This document shows, in pieces, positions 27,646-35,281 of a stretch of 47,802 bases of DNA. A program made the position numbers and the translations under genes. The stretch comes from Curvibacter lanceolatus ATCC 14669 (GTDB taxonomy: Bacteria; Pseudomonadota; Gammaproteobacteria; Burkholderiales; Burkholderiaceae_C): the NCBI RefSeq assembly GCF_000381265.1, contig NZ_KB906287.1, positions 1 to 47,802 on the forward strand, given 5' to 3'. The notes below the pieces were generated by a model. That model had not been told where the DNA came from and searched no databases. It was given only the letters and a program-made list of their open reading frames with translations. Position 1 is the first letter of the stretch. Each line of letters begins with the position of its first letter.

Positions 27646-28119
27646 TCAGCCGCCGGCCGCCATGGCCTCGCGGCCCTGCACCACGGCCTTGACGATGTTC
27701 TGGTAGCCGGTGCAGCGACACAGATTGCCTTCCAGCAACTCGCGGATCTCGCTTTCACCGGCCTTCGGGTGGTGCTGGCAGAGGTCGACCGCGCTCATCA
27801 CCATGCCCGGGGTGCAGAAGCCGCACTGCAGCCCATGGCACTCTTTGAATGCGGCCTGCATCGGGTGCAGCGTGCCGTCGGCCTGGGCCAGGCCTTCGAT
27901 GGTGGTGACTTCGGCGCCCTGGGCCTGGGCGGCCAGCACGGTGCACGACTTGACGGCCCGGCCGTCGAGCAGCACGGTGCAGGCACCGCACTGGCTGGTG
28001 TCGCACCCGACGTGGGTGCCGGTGAGGGTGAGTTGCTCGCGCAGCAACTGCACCAACAGGGTATTGGGCGCCACATCCGCCCGGGCCGCACGGCCATTCA
28101 CCTTGAGTTCAACCTGCAT
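27646..28119 (-). CDS. coxS: Molybdenum hydroxylase [2Fe-2S] small subunit (CoxS-like)
   Basis: A 157-residue iron-sulfur subunit. The N-terminal plant-type cluster ligands are C39, C44, C47 and C59 ([13 protein letters not shown]…SC). The C-terminal cluster ligands are in CGFCTPGM and CRCTGY. It relays electrons from the Mo site to FAD. AAGGAG precedes the ATG at 28119. It is the first gene of the operon coxS-L-M-D-E-G-xdhC and is transcribed away from the GAF/Fis regulator. Confidence 0.96.
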   Translation of the reverse strand: MQVELKVNGRAARADVAPNTLLVQLLREQLTLTGTHVGCDTSQCGACTVLLDGRAVKSCTVLAAQAQGAEVTTIEGLAQADGTLHPMQAAFKECHGLQCGFCTPGMVMSAVDLCQHHPKAGESEIRELLEGNLCRCTGYQNIVKAVVQGREAMAAGG

Positions 28120-28187
28120 GGACCATCTCCTTGAAAAGTAGAGGCTTGGAACAGCAGGCATCTTTTCGCGCCCTCGGGCCAGGCTGT

Positions 28188-28203
28188 CTAGGCAAAACCC
28201 TAG
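28188..28203. promoter_or_regulatory. Inverted repeat in the coxS-regulator intergenic region
   Basis: CTAGG (28188-28192) and CCTAG (28199-28203) form a 5-bp dyad with a 6-base A-rich centre. It is near the middle of the 236-base divergent control region. Operator function is a guess. Confidence 0.3.
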
Positions 28204-28228
28204 GATGCCGACGGCACGAGTCGGATAT

Positions 28229-28241
28229 TCTCAATTTGAGA
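28229..28241. promoter_or_regulatory. Palindromic candidate operator between coxS and the regulator
   Basis: TCTCAA-T-TTGAGA, a perfect 6-bp dyad with a single central base, lies in the divergent region between the cox operon and the GAF/Fis regulator. AT-rich flanks make it a good candidate binding site for that regulator. No convincing -24/-12 or -35/-10 pair could be fixed for either gene. Confidence 0.4.
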
Positions 28242-28355
28242 CAGACATGACCGTTGGATGTCTAAAAATCACCGCTCGCCCACTTGCCTCCGCAGAAACG
28301 GGGGCCAATCGCCGAGCCCACCCACCCCAGTCACCCAGCCACCGCCCCAAGGCCC

Positions 28356-29537
28356 ATGCCAGCGACTGACACCCCGACCCTGCGTGCGGCCCCCCCCTCC
28401 CACGACCGCCAGGCCCTGATCCGGCAGGCCCGCCAGGTCTGGCTGGATGGCGACGCGAGCCCGCGCCAGAGCCTGGGGCACGCCCCCATCGAGCCCTGGA
28501 TCACGCGCTCCTGGCAGCGTTGCCTGGCAGACGGCCTGCGGCCGCACCACAGCGTGGAGTTCGGCCCGGTCAGCGCCGGCACGCAGCGCCAGTTGGCCGA
28601 GGGCAACCGAGTCCTGATCCAGGCCGCTCGCCCGGTACTGGCCCAACTGTCGCGCGCCATCGCCGGCACCCGCTATTTCAGCCTGCTGACCAATGCCCAG
28701 GGCGTGGTGGTGGACGTGCATGGCCCCATCGACCCCCAGCAACCGGCGGCCACCACGATTGCCCGCGTGGGGGTGGACCTGTCCGAGCGCCATGTGGGCA
28801 CCACGGCCATCGGTGCGGCACTCAATGAGTTGCAACCCGTGTGGCTGCACCAGGGGGAGCACTTCTTTGACCAGAATGCGGTGTACAGCTGCGCCGGCGC
28901 CCCCCTGATCGGCCCCGAGGGCCAATGCGTGGGCATGCTGGACCTGACCGGGGTGGAGGTGCCCGAGCGCCCCGAACTGCGCCACCTGGTCACGCGGGCG
29001 GCACGCCACATCGAAAACGCCCTGGTGCTGCAGTCGCCCTGGTACATCCTGCTGCGCCTGAACTGGCCCGGTGCCCCGATGCCCGAGGGCCCGGCGGCGG
29101 ATGCCGAAGGCCTGTTGTGCCTGGACGCCGAAGGCACGGTGCTGGCCTGCAACCCGTCCGGCCGCCAGATGCTGCCGCGCCCGCTGCTGCGGCCCGGCTC
29201 GCGCCTGCACGCCGACGACCTGTTTGCCCTGCCCTGGGGCATGCTGGTGGACCACGCGCGGCGCCAGGCGCCGCCGCTGGATGTGCCGCTGTGGTCCGGG
29301 CTGCGCCTGCAGGCCCTGGCCCGGCTGCGCAGCGTCACGCCCCGTGCAGCCCCCCCAGCCCGCCACGAGGGCAACACAGCGCCAGCCCGACCGCTGCGCG
29401 ATCTGGAAACCGCCCTGATCCGGCAGGCCGTGGACGAAGCCCGCGGCAATGTGGCCGAAGCCGCCCAGCGCCTGGGCATCAGCCGGGCCACCGTGTACCG
29501 CAAGCTGGGCCAGAAAACCCGACCGGCCGGCGACTGA
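28356..29537 (+). CDS. AcoR-like GAF/Fis transcriptional regulator lacking the AAA+ domain
   Basis: A 393-residue regulator. It has an AcoR-type N-terminus (PIEPWITRSWQRCLADGLRP), a GAF domain (about 95-215, with DLSERHVGTTAIG), a PAS-like segment (about 245-275, LCLDAEGTVLACNPSGR), and a C-terminal Fis-type helix-turn-helix (about 350-385, GNVAEAAQRLGISRATVYRKL). The sigma-54-contacting AAA+ domain is absent (no GAFTGA, no Walker motifs), so it cannot drive an RpoN promoter by itself. Divergent from coxS, it most likely controls the cox operon in response to a small ligand. ATG at 28356 was preferred over an upstream TTG. Confidence 0.87.
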   Translation: MPATDTPTLRAAPPSHDRQALIRQARQVWLDGDASPRQSLGHAPIEPWITRSWQRCLADGLRPHHSVEFGPVSAGTQRQLAEGNRVLIQAARPVLAQLSRAIAGTRYFSLLTNAQGVVVDVHGPIDPQQPAATTIARVGVDLSERHVGTTAIGAALNELQPVWLHQGEHFFDQNAVYSCAGAPLIGPEGQCVGMLDLTGVEVPERPELRHLVTRAARHIENALVLQSPWYILLRLNWPGAPMPEGPAADAEGLLCLDAEGTVLACNPSGRQMLPRPLLRPGSRLHADDLFALPWGMLVDHARRQAPPLDVPLWSGLRLQALARLRSVTPRAAPPARHEGNTAPARPLRDLETALIRQAVDEARGNVAEAAQRLGISRATVYRKLGQKTRPAGD

Positions 29538-29547
29538 CCGAGCTCGC

Positions 29548-30408
29548 TCAGTCCACCGAACCCAGCACCACGGCAGCCGGGTCGACCACGGCGCGGGCCG
29601 GGGCACCGCGGCGCAGCGCCCCGCCCGGGGGGGTCAGGCCCACCCATTGCAGCCCGCCCTCCGTGGTCAGCACCACCTCCTGCAGCTCGCCCGCGCGGGC
29701 GGTGCGGGCCACCCGGCCCGCCACGCTCGACACCGACTCGGGCAGATCCTCACCAGGACCCCAGGGCAGGATGCGCACTGCCGTGGCCTTGCACAGCGCC
29801 AGCACCGGCAAGCCCTGGCGCAGGCCCAGCAGCTCGGCACTCTCGCGGGTCAGCGAGGCCAGCAGCCGATCCGACCCGGCCAGGCTCAACTGCGCCAGCA
29901 CCACCGCGCCCTGGCGCCGCAGCGCCGTCACGGTGGCAGGCCACTGGTTGCGCATGCTGGTGCGCAGGCCCAGCGCGGGCGACGCCGTCGCCGTGGGGGC
30001 CATGCCCGCCGCCGCGCCCGCACCGGCCAGATCGGCCAGCACCTGCTGCCGGGCCACGGCCAGGGCGTCGGCCACGCGCAGCAGCCAGGCGCCCTGCGGG
30101 GTGATCACGGCCCCACCGCCGCCGGCGCCGCCCACGGCCCGCTGCACCAGTTCGGCGCCGGCCAGGTTGCTCAGGGTGTCGATCGCCTGCCAGGCCGCCT
30201 TGTAGCTGACACCGGCATCGCGCGCGGCCTGCGAGATGCTGCCGCCGGCCGCAATGCCACGCAGGATCTCCAGGCGTTTGTCACTGGGGCTGTGGCCCAG
30301 CGCCTCCGACCAGTGCAGGACCGGGGCGGGGGTGGGGACTGAGGGCGGGGGCATCGGTGTCTCGGAGCTGGCGACCATGCCCTGAACTCTAACCACTTCG
30401 GCAAGCAT
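29548..30408 (-). CDS. modE: ModE-type molybdate-responsive regulator
   Basis: A 286-residue ModE protein. The N-terminal winged helix-turn-helix (about 45-130) has the typical ILRGIAAGGSISQAARDAGVSYKAAWQAID. Two TOBE/Mop-type molybdate-binding modules follow (about 140-210, NQWPATVTALRRQGA; and 210-285, GGLQWVGLTPPGGAL). Molybdate-loaded ModE represses molybdate uptake operons. Two starts are possible: the ATG at 30408, or the ATG at 30378 (MVASSE), which keeps the whole conserved region. It diverges from modB around a ModE-box-like dyad. Confidence 0.9.
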   Translation of the reverse strand: MLAEVVRVQGMVASSETPMPPPSVPTPAPVLHWSEALGHSPSDKRLEILRGIAAGGSISQAARDAGVSYKAAWQAIDTLSNLAGAELVQRAVGGAGGGGAVITPQGAWLLRVADALAVARQQVLADLAGAGAAAGMAPTATASPALGLRTSMRNQWPATVTALRRQGAVVLAQLSLAGSDRLLASLTRESAELLGLRQGLPVLALCKATAVRILPWGPGEDLPESVSSVAGRVARTARAGELQEVVLTTEGGLQWVGLTPPGGALRRGAPARAVVDPAAVVLGSVD

Positions 30409-30436
30409 CCACGGCGGACGCTAAACTGGCACGAAA

Positions 30437-30463
30437 TGCGCTATTCAAGCGCGGAATAGCGCA
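30437..30463. promoter_or_regulatory. ModE box-like operator
   Basis: TGCGCTATTC (30437-30446) and GAATAGCGCA (30454-30463) are perfect 10-bp inverted repeats around a 7-base spacer. They lie in the modE-modB divergent gap, ending 13 bases before the modB start. The half-site CGCTAT resembles the CGnTATATA half-site of the E. coli ModE operator. It probably lets Mo-loaded ModE repress modBC, and perhaps modE itself. Confidence 0.75.
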
Positions 30464-30476
30464 AACCACTTTGCCC

Positions 30477-31142
30477 ATGCCCGAATCGACCCTGATCCCG
30501 CTCTGGCTGACCCTGAAGGTGGCCTGCCTGGCCACGCTGGCCAGTGGCCTGCTGGGCGTGGGCCTGGCCTGGTGGATGGCGAGGCGCCGCTTTGTCGGCC
30601 ATGCCCTGCTGGACGCCCTGCTGATGCTGCCCATGGTGCTGCCCCCCACCGTGCTGGGCTACTACCTGATCGTGCTGGTGGGTCGCAACGGGCTGCTGGG
30701 GCGCTACCTGGACCAATGGCTGGGCATCAACCTGATGTTCACCTGGCAGGGTGCCGTGCTGGCCGCGGCGGTGGTGTCACTGCCCCTGATCTACAAGGGC
30801 GCCCGCGCCGCCTTCGAGGAGACCGACCCACGCCTGGCCCAGGCGGCCCGCACCCTGGGCGCCGGCGAGCTGGAGGTGTTCTGGCGCATCAGCCTGCCCA
30901 TGGCGCTGCGCGGCATCACCGCCGGCCTGATGCTCACCTTTGCCCGGGCCATGGGCGAGTTTGGCGCCACGCTGATGATCGCCGGCAACCTGCCGGGCAA
31001 GACCCAGACCCTGTCGATCGCGGTCTACGACGCCGTGCAGGCCGGCAACGACGCCCAGGCGCTGTGGCTCACAGGCGTGATTTCCGCCGTCTGCGTGCTG
31101 GTGCTGGTCGGCTCCGGTCGGCTGCTGCAGACCCGGCACTGA
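30477..31142 (+). CDS. modB: Molybdate ABC transporter permease ModB
   Basis: A 221-residue inner-membrane permease with five or six hydrophobic helices. The EAA-type cytoplasmic loop contacting ModC is visible (EVFWRISLPMALRGITAGLML, about 140-160). The family segment LPMVLPPTVLGYYL is at about 51-65. It forms the channel for molybdate/tungstate import with ModC. The ATG at 30477 follows the operator by 13 bases. No modA gene for the periplasmic binding protein lies next to it. Confidence 0.93.
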   Translation: MPESTLIPLWLTLKVACLATLASGLLGVGLAWWMARRRFVGHALLDALLMLPMVLPPTVLGYYLIVLVGRNGLLGRYLDQWLGINLMFTWQGAVLAAAVVSLPLIYKGARAAFEETDPRLAQAARTLGAGELEVFWRISLPMALRGITAGLMLTFARAMGEFGATLMIAGNLPGKTQTLSIAVYDAVQAGNDAQALWLTGVISAVCVLVLVGSGRLLQTRH

Positions 31143-31146
31143 GCCC

Positions 31147-31893
31147 ATGACACCCCCCATGCCGACACCCCAGACCTCCCCTGCCCTGCCGCCCGTGCTG
31201 GACATCCAGCTGCATCTGCAGGCCCATGCCCCGGGCCGGCACTTCTCGCTGGGGGTGGCGTTTTCATCGCCCAGCCTGCGCACGGCCTTGCTCGGGCCCT
31301 CGGGCGTGGGCAAGTCGATGACACTGCAGGCCGTGGCGGGGCTGATCGAGGCGCCGGGCCATGTGCAGGTGCAAGGCCAGGTGCTGCAGGACAGCCAGCG
31401 CGGGCTGCGCCTGAGCGCGCGCGAGCGCGGCGTGGGCTATGTGTTCCAGGACTACGCGCTGTTTCCGCACATGACGGTGCGCCAGAACGTGGCCTTTGGC
31501 GTGCGCCGGCCCGGCCAGCCGCGCAGCCCCCAGGCCGAAGACCGGGTCAAGGAGATGCTGGCCCGCTTTCAGCTGGAGGAGCTGGCCCAGGCCTGGCCCC
31601 GGCACCTGTCGGGCGGGCAACGCCAGCGGGTGGCCCTGGCCCGGGCCCTGGCGGCGCAGCCGCGCCTGCTGCTGCTGGACGAGCCGCTGTCGGCCCTGGA
31701 CACCGAGCTGCGCGGGCGCCTGCGCGATGAGCTGCAAAGCCTGCTGGAGCAGATCCGCATCCCGGTGCTGCTGGTCACGCACGACCCGCAAGATGTGGCC
31801 CAGCTGGCCCAGACCGTGATCCGGCTGCGGCCCGGTGAAGCGGCCCGGCCTGAAAGCGTGGCCGAGCAGCCGGCCGCCGTGCGCCTGGCCTGA
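31147..31893 (+). CDS. modC: Molybdate ABC transporter ATP-binding protein ModC (short form, no TOBE domain)
   Basis: A 248-residue ABC ATPase. Walker A is GPSGVGKS (about 51-58), the Q-loop is VFQDYALFPH, the signature is LSGGQRQRVALARALA, Walker B is LLLLDEPLSALD, and the H-loop is LLVTHD. It starts four bases after modB, so the two are coupled. E. coli ModC has about 350 residues with a C-terminal molybdate-binding TOBE domain; this copy stops soon after the ATPase core, so it lacks that domain. The call as ModC rests on the modB-modE context. Confidence 0.88.
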   Translation: MTPPMPTPQTSPALPPVLDIQLHLQAHAPGRHFSLGVAFSSPSLRTALLGPSGVGKSMTLQAVAGLIEAPGHVQVQGQVLQDSQRGLRLSARERGVGYVFQDYALFPHMTVRQNVAFGVRRPGQPRSPQAEDRVKEMLARFQLEELAQAWPRHLSGGQRQRVALARALAAQPRLLLLDEPLSALDTELRGRLRDELQSLLEQIRIPVLLVTHDPQDVAQLAQTVIRLRPGEAARPESVAEQPAAVRLA

Positions 31894-31915
31894 ACCCGAT
31901 CGCCAGCAACCTCAC

Positions 31916-33169
31916 TCAGATCGCGCAGGAACGAAAGCCTACAAAAGCGTCGTCTTCATGCGGCAGGCCGCACCAGCGCCAGCCCGGGTCGCGCAGGCGG
32001 GCCCGGCTGGCCAGCGAATGCCCGCGCTGCACCCGGGCCTGCTCCATCAGCGGCCAGGCGTAGTCGCTCCAGGGGCCCGGCTGGGCACCCGGCCAGGGGC
32101 GCAGACGGGTGGCGGTCCACTCGTGCACCTCGCCCCAGCGCCAGCCACGGCGGGCGGCCGTGTGGGCGGCCAGATCCCATTCGACCTCGTCGGGCAGGCG
32201 CCGGCCGGCCCAGCGGCACCAGGCGTCGGCCTCCCACCAGCTCACATGCACCACGGGGTGGGCCGCGGCCAGCCGCACCCGGCGACCGAAGCGGTTTTGC
32301 AACACCGCGCCACTGCTGCCCTGACGCGCCACCCCCATGTGCTCCACATGGCGGGGGGCCGAGCGGCCCGCCTGCCCCTGCAGCCAGGACCAGCCCTCGG
32401 GCTGCCAGTGCTCAGCATGGTCGTAGCCGCCATCGTCGACAAATTCGATGTACTGAGCCCAGCTGACCGCCTGGGCATCGATCTCGAACTCGGGCACGGC
32501 CACGCTGAGCTGGCCGGGCTCGCCCTCGGGGTGGAAGCCGCCGCTGCGCTGGGGCAGCGTCCAGCGGGTGGCCGGGATCAGCAGCGGGTCGCGCGCCGCC
32601 AGCACCGGGGGTTCGGGCAGATCCAGCGGCACGCCCTGGGCCTGGGCCAGGCGGATCAGGCGCTCGCCGATCAGGTCTTCATGGAACAGGGCCAGGCGAA
32701 AGAAGTACAGCGAGGCATCGTCTTCAGGCAGCCGGTCCAGCAGTTCGAGCGTCGCCTCCAGGGTGTTCAACAGCCAGGCGCGCACCGTGGCGCGCTGGGG
32801 CAAGGCTTCGGCCGCCCGCTGCACGGGGCTGCGCCAGCGCGGGTCCCACAAGCGGTCGGCGGCCGGATCCAGCGAAGGCAGGCGCAGCGGATCGGGCGGA
32901 CACGTCGGCCCCAGGGCACGCCGGGTGTTGCGCCCCACCCAGTATTCGGCAAACCAGCCCACATGCCCGGCCAGCCACAGCGGGGGCTCCTGCCCCGGCC
33001 CGGGCTGCCAGCGCCAGTGACCACTGTCCTCGGCCTCTTCAAAACGCGCCAGCAAGGCCAGCGTGTGGTTGCGGGCATCCATCAGGGCCAGTGACAGCAG
33101 CGAAGGCCCGGCCGACCAGAGCTGGGGCGAATCGATGGCGGCCGAAGGGTTCAGAGTGGGGTGAGGCAT
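31916..33169 (-). CDS. SenA/EgtB-like nonheme-iron sulfoxide/selenoxide synthase family protein
   Basis: A 417-residue protein with a DinB-like four-helix N-terminal domain (about 28-175) and a C-terminal formylglycine-generating-enzyme (SUMF1) fold (about 215-417, WAQYIEFVDDGGYDHAEHW, HPVVHVSWWEADAWCRWAG, final VGFRSC). EgtB makes the C-S bond of ergothioneine and SenA the C-Se bond of selenoneine; the Burkholderiales setting and sequence look more like SenA. The first metal-ligand His is H69 (LAGHVGWFAE). The HxxxHxE motif instead reads H163-EDL-I167-G-E169, so one expected His is Ile. No senB or senC partners lie beside it. Activity is therefore uncertain. Confidence 0.75.
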   Translation of the reverse strand: MPHPTLNPSAAIDSPQLWSAGPSLLSLALMDARNHTLALLARFEEAEDSGHWRWQPGPGQEPPLWLAGHVGWFAEYWVGRNTRRALGPTCPPDPLRLPSLDPAADRLWDPRWRSPVQRAAEALPQRATVRAWLLNTLEATLELLDRLPEDDASLYFFRLALFHEDLIGERLIRLAQAQGVPLDLPEPPVLAARDPLLIPATRWTLPQRSGGFHPEGEPGQLSVAVPEFEIDAQAVSWAQYIEFVDDGGYDHAEHWQPEGWSWLQGQAGRSAPRHVEHMGVARQGSSGAVLQNRFGRRVRLAAAHPVVHVSWWEADAWCRWAGRRLPDEVEWDLAAHTAARRGWRWGEVHEWTATRLRPWPGAQPGPWSDYAWPLMEQARVQRGHSLASRARLRDPGWRWCGLPHEDDAFVGFRSCAI

Positions 33170-33197
33170 GGCCGGGGTGGCAGCTCAGGCCACAGGT

Positions 33198-34460
33198 TCA
33201 GAGGAAAAAGAACGCCAGGGCCGCCACCAAGGTCGGTGCCAGCGCCCCCAGCAGCAAGCCGCCGGCGCTGATGGCACCATCGGGGAAGCCGCTGCGCAGC
33301 AAGGCCACCCCCGCCGGATTGGGGGCATTGGCAATCACGGTGAGGCCGCCACCGGTGACGGCACCGGCCACCAGCATGTACTTGGCGCTGTCGGAAATGC
33401 CCTCGATCAGCGAGCCCAGGTAGGTGAGTGCGGCGTTGTCGGTGATGGCGGTCAGGGCCGTGGCGCCGACAAACAGCGCCGTGGGCGACAGGCCCGAGAC
33501 CAGGGGCTGCAACCACCATTGCTGCAAGCCCCCCAGCACCACCAGACCGGCCAGGAAGAAGCCCACCAGCAAGCCCTCCTTGATGATCAGGGGCGACTGA
33601 AAGCGGCTGTAGGCCTGGGTGTAGCCCAGGAACATCATGAACAAACCCATGAAGATCACGGGATGGTGGGCCATCAACACCACCGCGGCCAGAAAGCCCA
33701 GGTGCACCGCCGTCACCACCCAGGGCACGGGCACGCTGAGGTCGCGCGGCGTGCGGGGCGCCTCGGGCTCCTGCAGCGAGCCCTTGATGAAAGCCACCAG
33801 CACCGTGGCGTTGATCAGCACGGCCACGGCGGCCTTCCAGCCAAAATGGCTCAGCATGAAGGCCGAATCCCACTGCCAGGCGCCCGCCACCATCAGCACC
33901 GGAGGCGCCGCATACGAGGTAAGGGTGCCGCCGATGGAGACATTGACGAACAACACCCCCAGCGCCGCGTACTTGTGCCGCACCGGCACCTCGGGGCGGA
34001 ACACCGTGCCGGCCAGGGTGAGCGCCGCAATCGTCATGGCCGCAGGCTCGGTGATCAGGGAGCCCAGCAGGGGCACCCCGGCCAGCACCAGCCAGGCCTG
34101 GGCCACCGGGCGGCGCAGCGGCAGCACGCCACAGAGGGCCTGCAGCACCGAGGTCACCGCCTCCAGCACCGGGCGCGAGGCGGCCACCACCATGACCGCG
34201 AACACGAACAGGGGCTCGGTGTACTGGCGCGACTCGGCATAGGTCACGGCGCTGGCCGGGCCCTGCACCAAGGCCATCAAGCCCAACAGCACGAAGGCCC
34301 AGAAGCCGAACACCACCTCGACCTCGCCCAGCAGGTGCAGCAAACCGGCGTGGCGCGGGTAGCGGTGGGCCAGGTGCTCGATGGCGCTGGCAGCAAAGGT
34401 ATGGACCAGCGCGATGGCGAACACCGCGGCGGCCATCAGGTGAATGGGATCAGGCGACAA
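33198..34460 (-). CDS. Putative Na+/H+ antiporter (Na_H_antiport_3 type)
   Basis: A 420-residue polytopic membrane protein with about 11-12 hydrophobic helices, matching the putative Na+/H+ antiporter family PF07399 of the ion-transporter superfamily. Family-typical segments are SLITEPAAMTIAAL, IGGTLTSYAAPPVLMVA and the late LTAITDNAALTYLGSLI and VIANAPNPAGVALL. The transported ion is an inference. The start taken is a TTG at 34460 with AAGGAG five bases before it; a GTG at 34517 would add 19 residues but has no clear ribosome site. It faces away from the TRAP operon and may be co-transcribed with the SenA-like gene. Confidence 0.85.
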   Translation of the reverse strand: MSPDPIHLMAAAVFAIALVHTFAASAIEHLAHRYPRHAGLLHLLGEVEVVFGFWAFVLLGLMALVQGPASAVTYAESRQYTEPLFVFAVMVVAASRPVLEAVTSVLQALCGVLPLRRPVAQAWLVLAGVPLLGSLITEPAAMTIAALTLAGTVFRPEVPVRHKYAALGVLFVNVSIGGTLTSYAAPPVLMVAGAWQWDSAFMLSHFGWKAAVAVLINATVLVAFIKGSLQEPEAPRTPRDLSVPVPWVVTAVHLGFLAAVVLMAHHPVIFMGLFMMFLGYTQAYSRFQSPLIIKEGLLVGFFLAGLVVLGGLQQWWLQPLVSGLSPTALFVGATALTAITDNAALTYLGSLIEGISDSAKYMLVAGAVTGGGLTVIANAPNPAGVALLRSGFPDGAISAGGLLLGALAPTLVAALAFFFL

Positions 34461-34586
34461 AAATACTCCTTGCTGCGGGCCCCTGACGGCAGTCGGGGCG
34501 GTGATGGGTGCGGGCACAGGCCGAGGCAGGCCCCGTCGATCCTGGGGGAAACCCGGCCTCAGGTAGTCAGGGTTTTTTCAGTGAGC

Positions 34587-34601
34587 TGGCGCTACCATTG
34601 C
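34587..34601 (+). promoter_or_regulatory. Candidate sigma-54 (RpoN) promoter of the TRAP permease operon
   Basis: TGGCGC-TACCA-TTGC has GG and GC at the required 10-base spacing and matches the -24/-12 consensus TGGCAC-N5-TTGC except for one base. It lies about 85 bases before the GTG start of the small permease. An inverted repeat GCACCC/GGGTGC (34629-34647) follows. RpoN control is known for several dicarboxylate transport systems. Confidence 0.5.
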
Positions 34602-34684
34602 CCACCCGCCAAGGTTGCAGACTTGGTGCACCCGCCCCACCGGGTGCTGGGGTATACAGCTCAAAAAATCACTGGAGACACCGC

Positions 34685-35224
34685 GTGTCAATCTTACTCA
34701 AACTCTCTGCGCTGGTGGACTGGATCAGCGTGCGCATGTCGCAGGTGGCCGCCTGGACCGTGTTGTCCGCCGCCATGATCTCGGCCGGCAATGCCTTCAT
34801 CCGCTATGGTTTTGACATCAGCTCGAACGGCTGGCTCGAAATCCAGTGGTACCTGTTTGCCGCCACCGTGATGCTGGGCGCGCCCGCCGTGCTCAAGTTC
34901 AACGAACACGTGCGTGTCGACATCCTGTACGGCAAGCTGCGCGGCAAGGGCCCGGTGGTGGTCGACCTGTTCGGCCTGGTGGTGTTCCTGCTGCCGGTGA
35001 TGGGCCTGCTGGCCTACCTGAGCTGGCCGCTGTTCATGAAGATGTACCTGACGGGCGAGGTGTCGGGCAACGCGGGGGGCCTGATCCGCTGGCCCGCCAT
35101 GCTGCTGCTGCCCACAGGTTTCGGCCTGATGTTTCTGCAGGGCCTGTCCGAGGTGATCAAGCGTGTGGCCTACCTGACCGGCCACCTCGAACTCGACACC
35201 CGTTACGAAAAGCCGGTGCAGTGA
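34685..35224 (+). CDS. TRAP transporter small permease (DctQ/TakQ type)
   Basis: A 179-residue four-helix DctQ subunit of a tripartite ATP-independent periplasmic transporter. The typical segments SAAMISAGNAFIRYGF, GWLEIQWYLFAATVMLGAP and FNEHVRVDILY are visible; the EHVRVD motif is diagnostic. The GTG start at 34685 has GGAG eight bases upstream. It precedes the large permease by 57 bases and would pair with it to use a sodium gradient for solute uptake. Confidence 0.93.
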   Translation: MSILLKLSALVDWISVRMSQVAAWTVLSAAMISAGNAFIRYGFDISSNGWLEIQWYLFAATVMLGAPAVLKFNEHVRVDILYGKLRGKGPVVVDLFGLVVFLLPVMGLLAYLSWPLFMKMYLTGEVSGNAGGLIRWPAMLLLPTGFGLMFLQGLSEVIKRVAYLTGHLELDTRYEKPVQ

Positions 35225-35281
35225 TGCCAGCCCCGTGCTGACACCCCCACCCTCAACCACCGGATTTCAGGACTCATAAAA

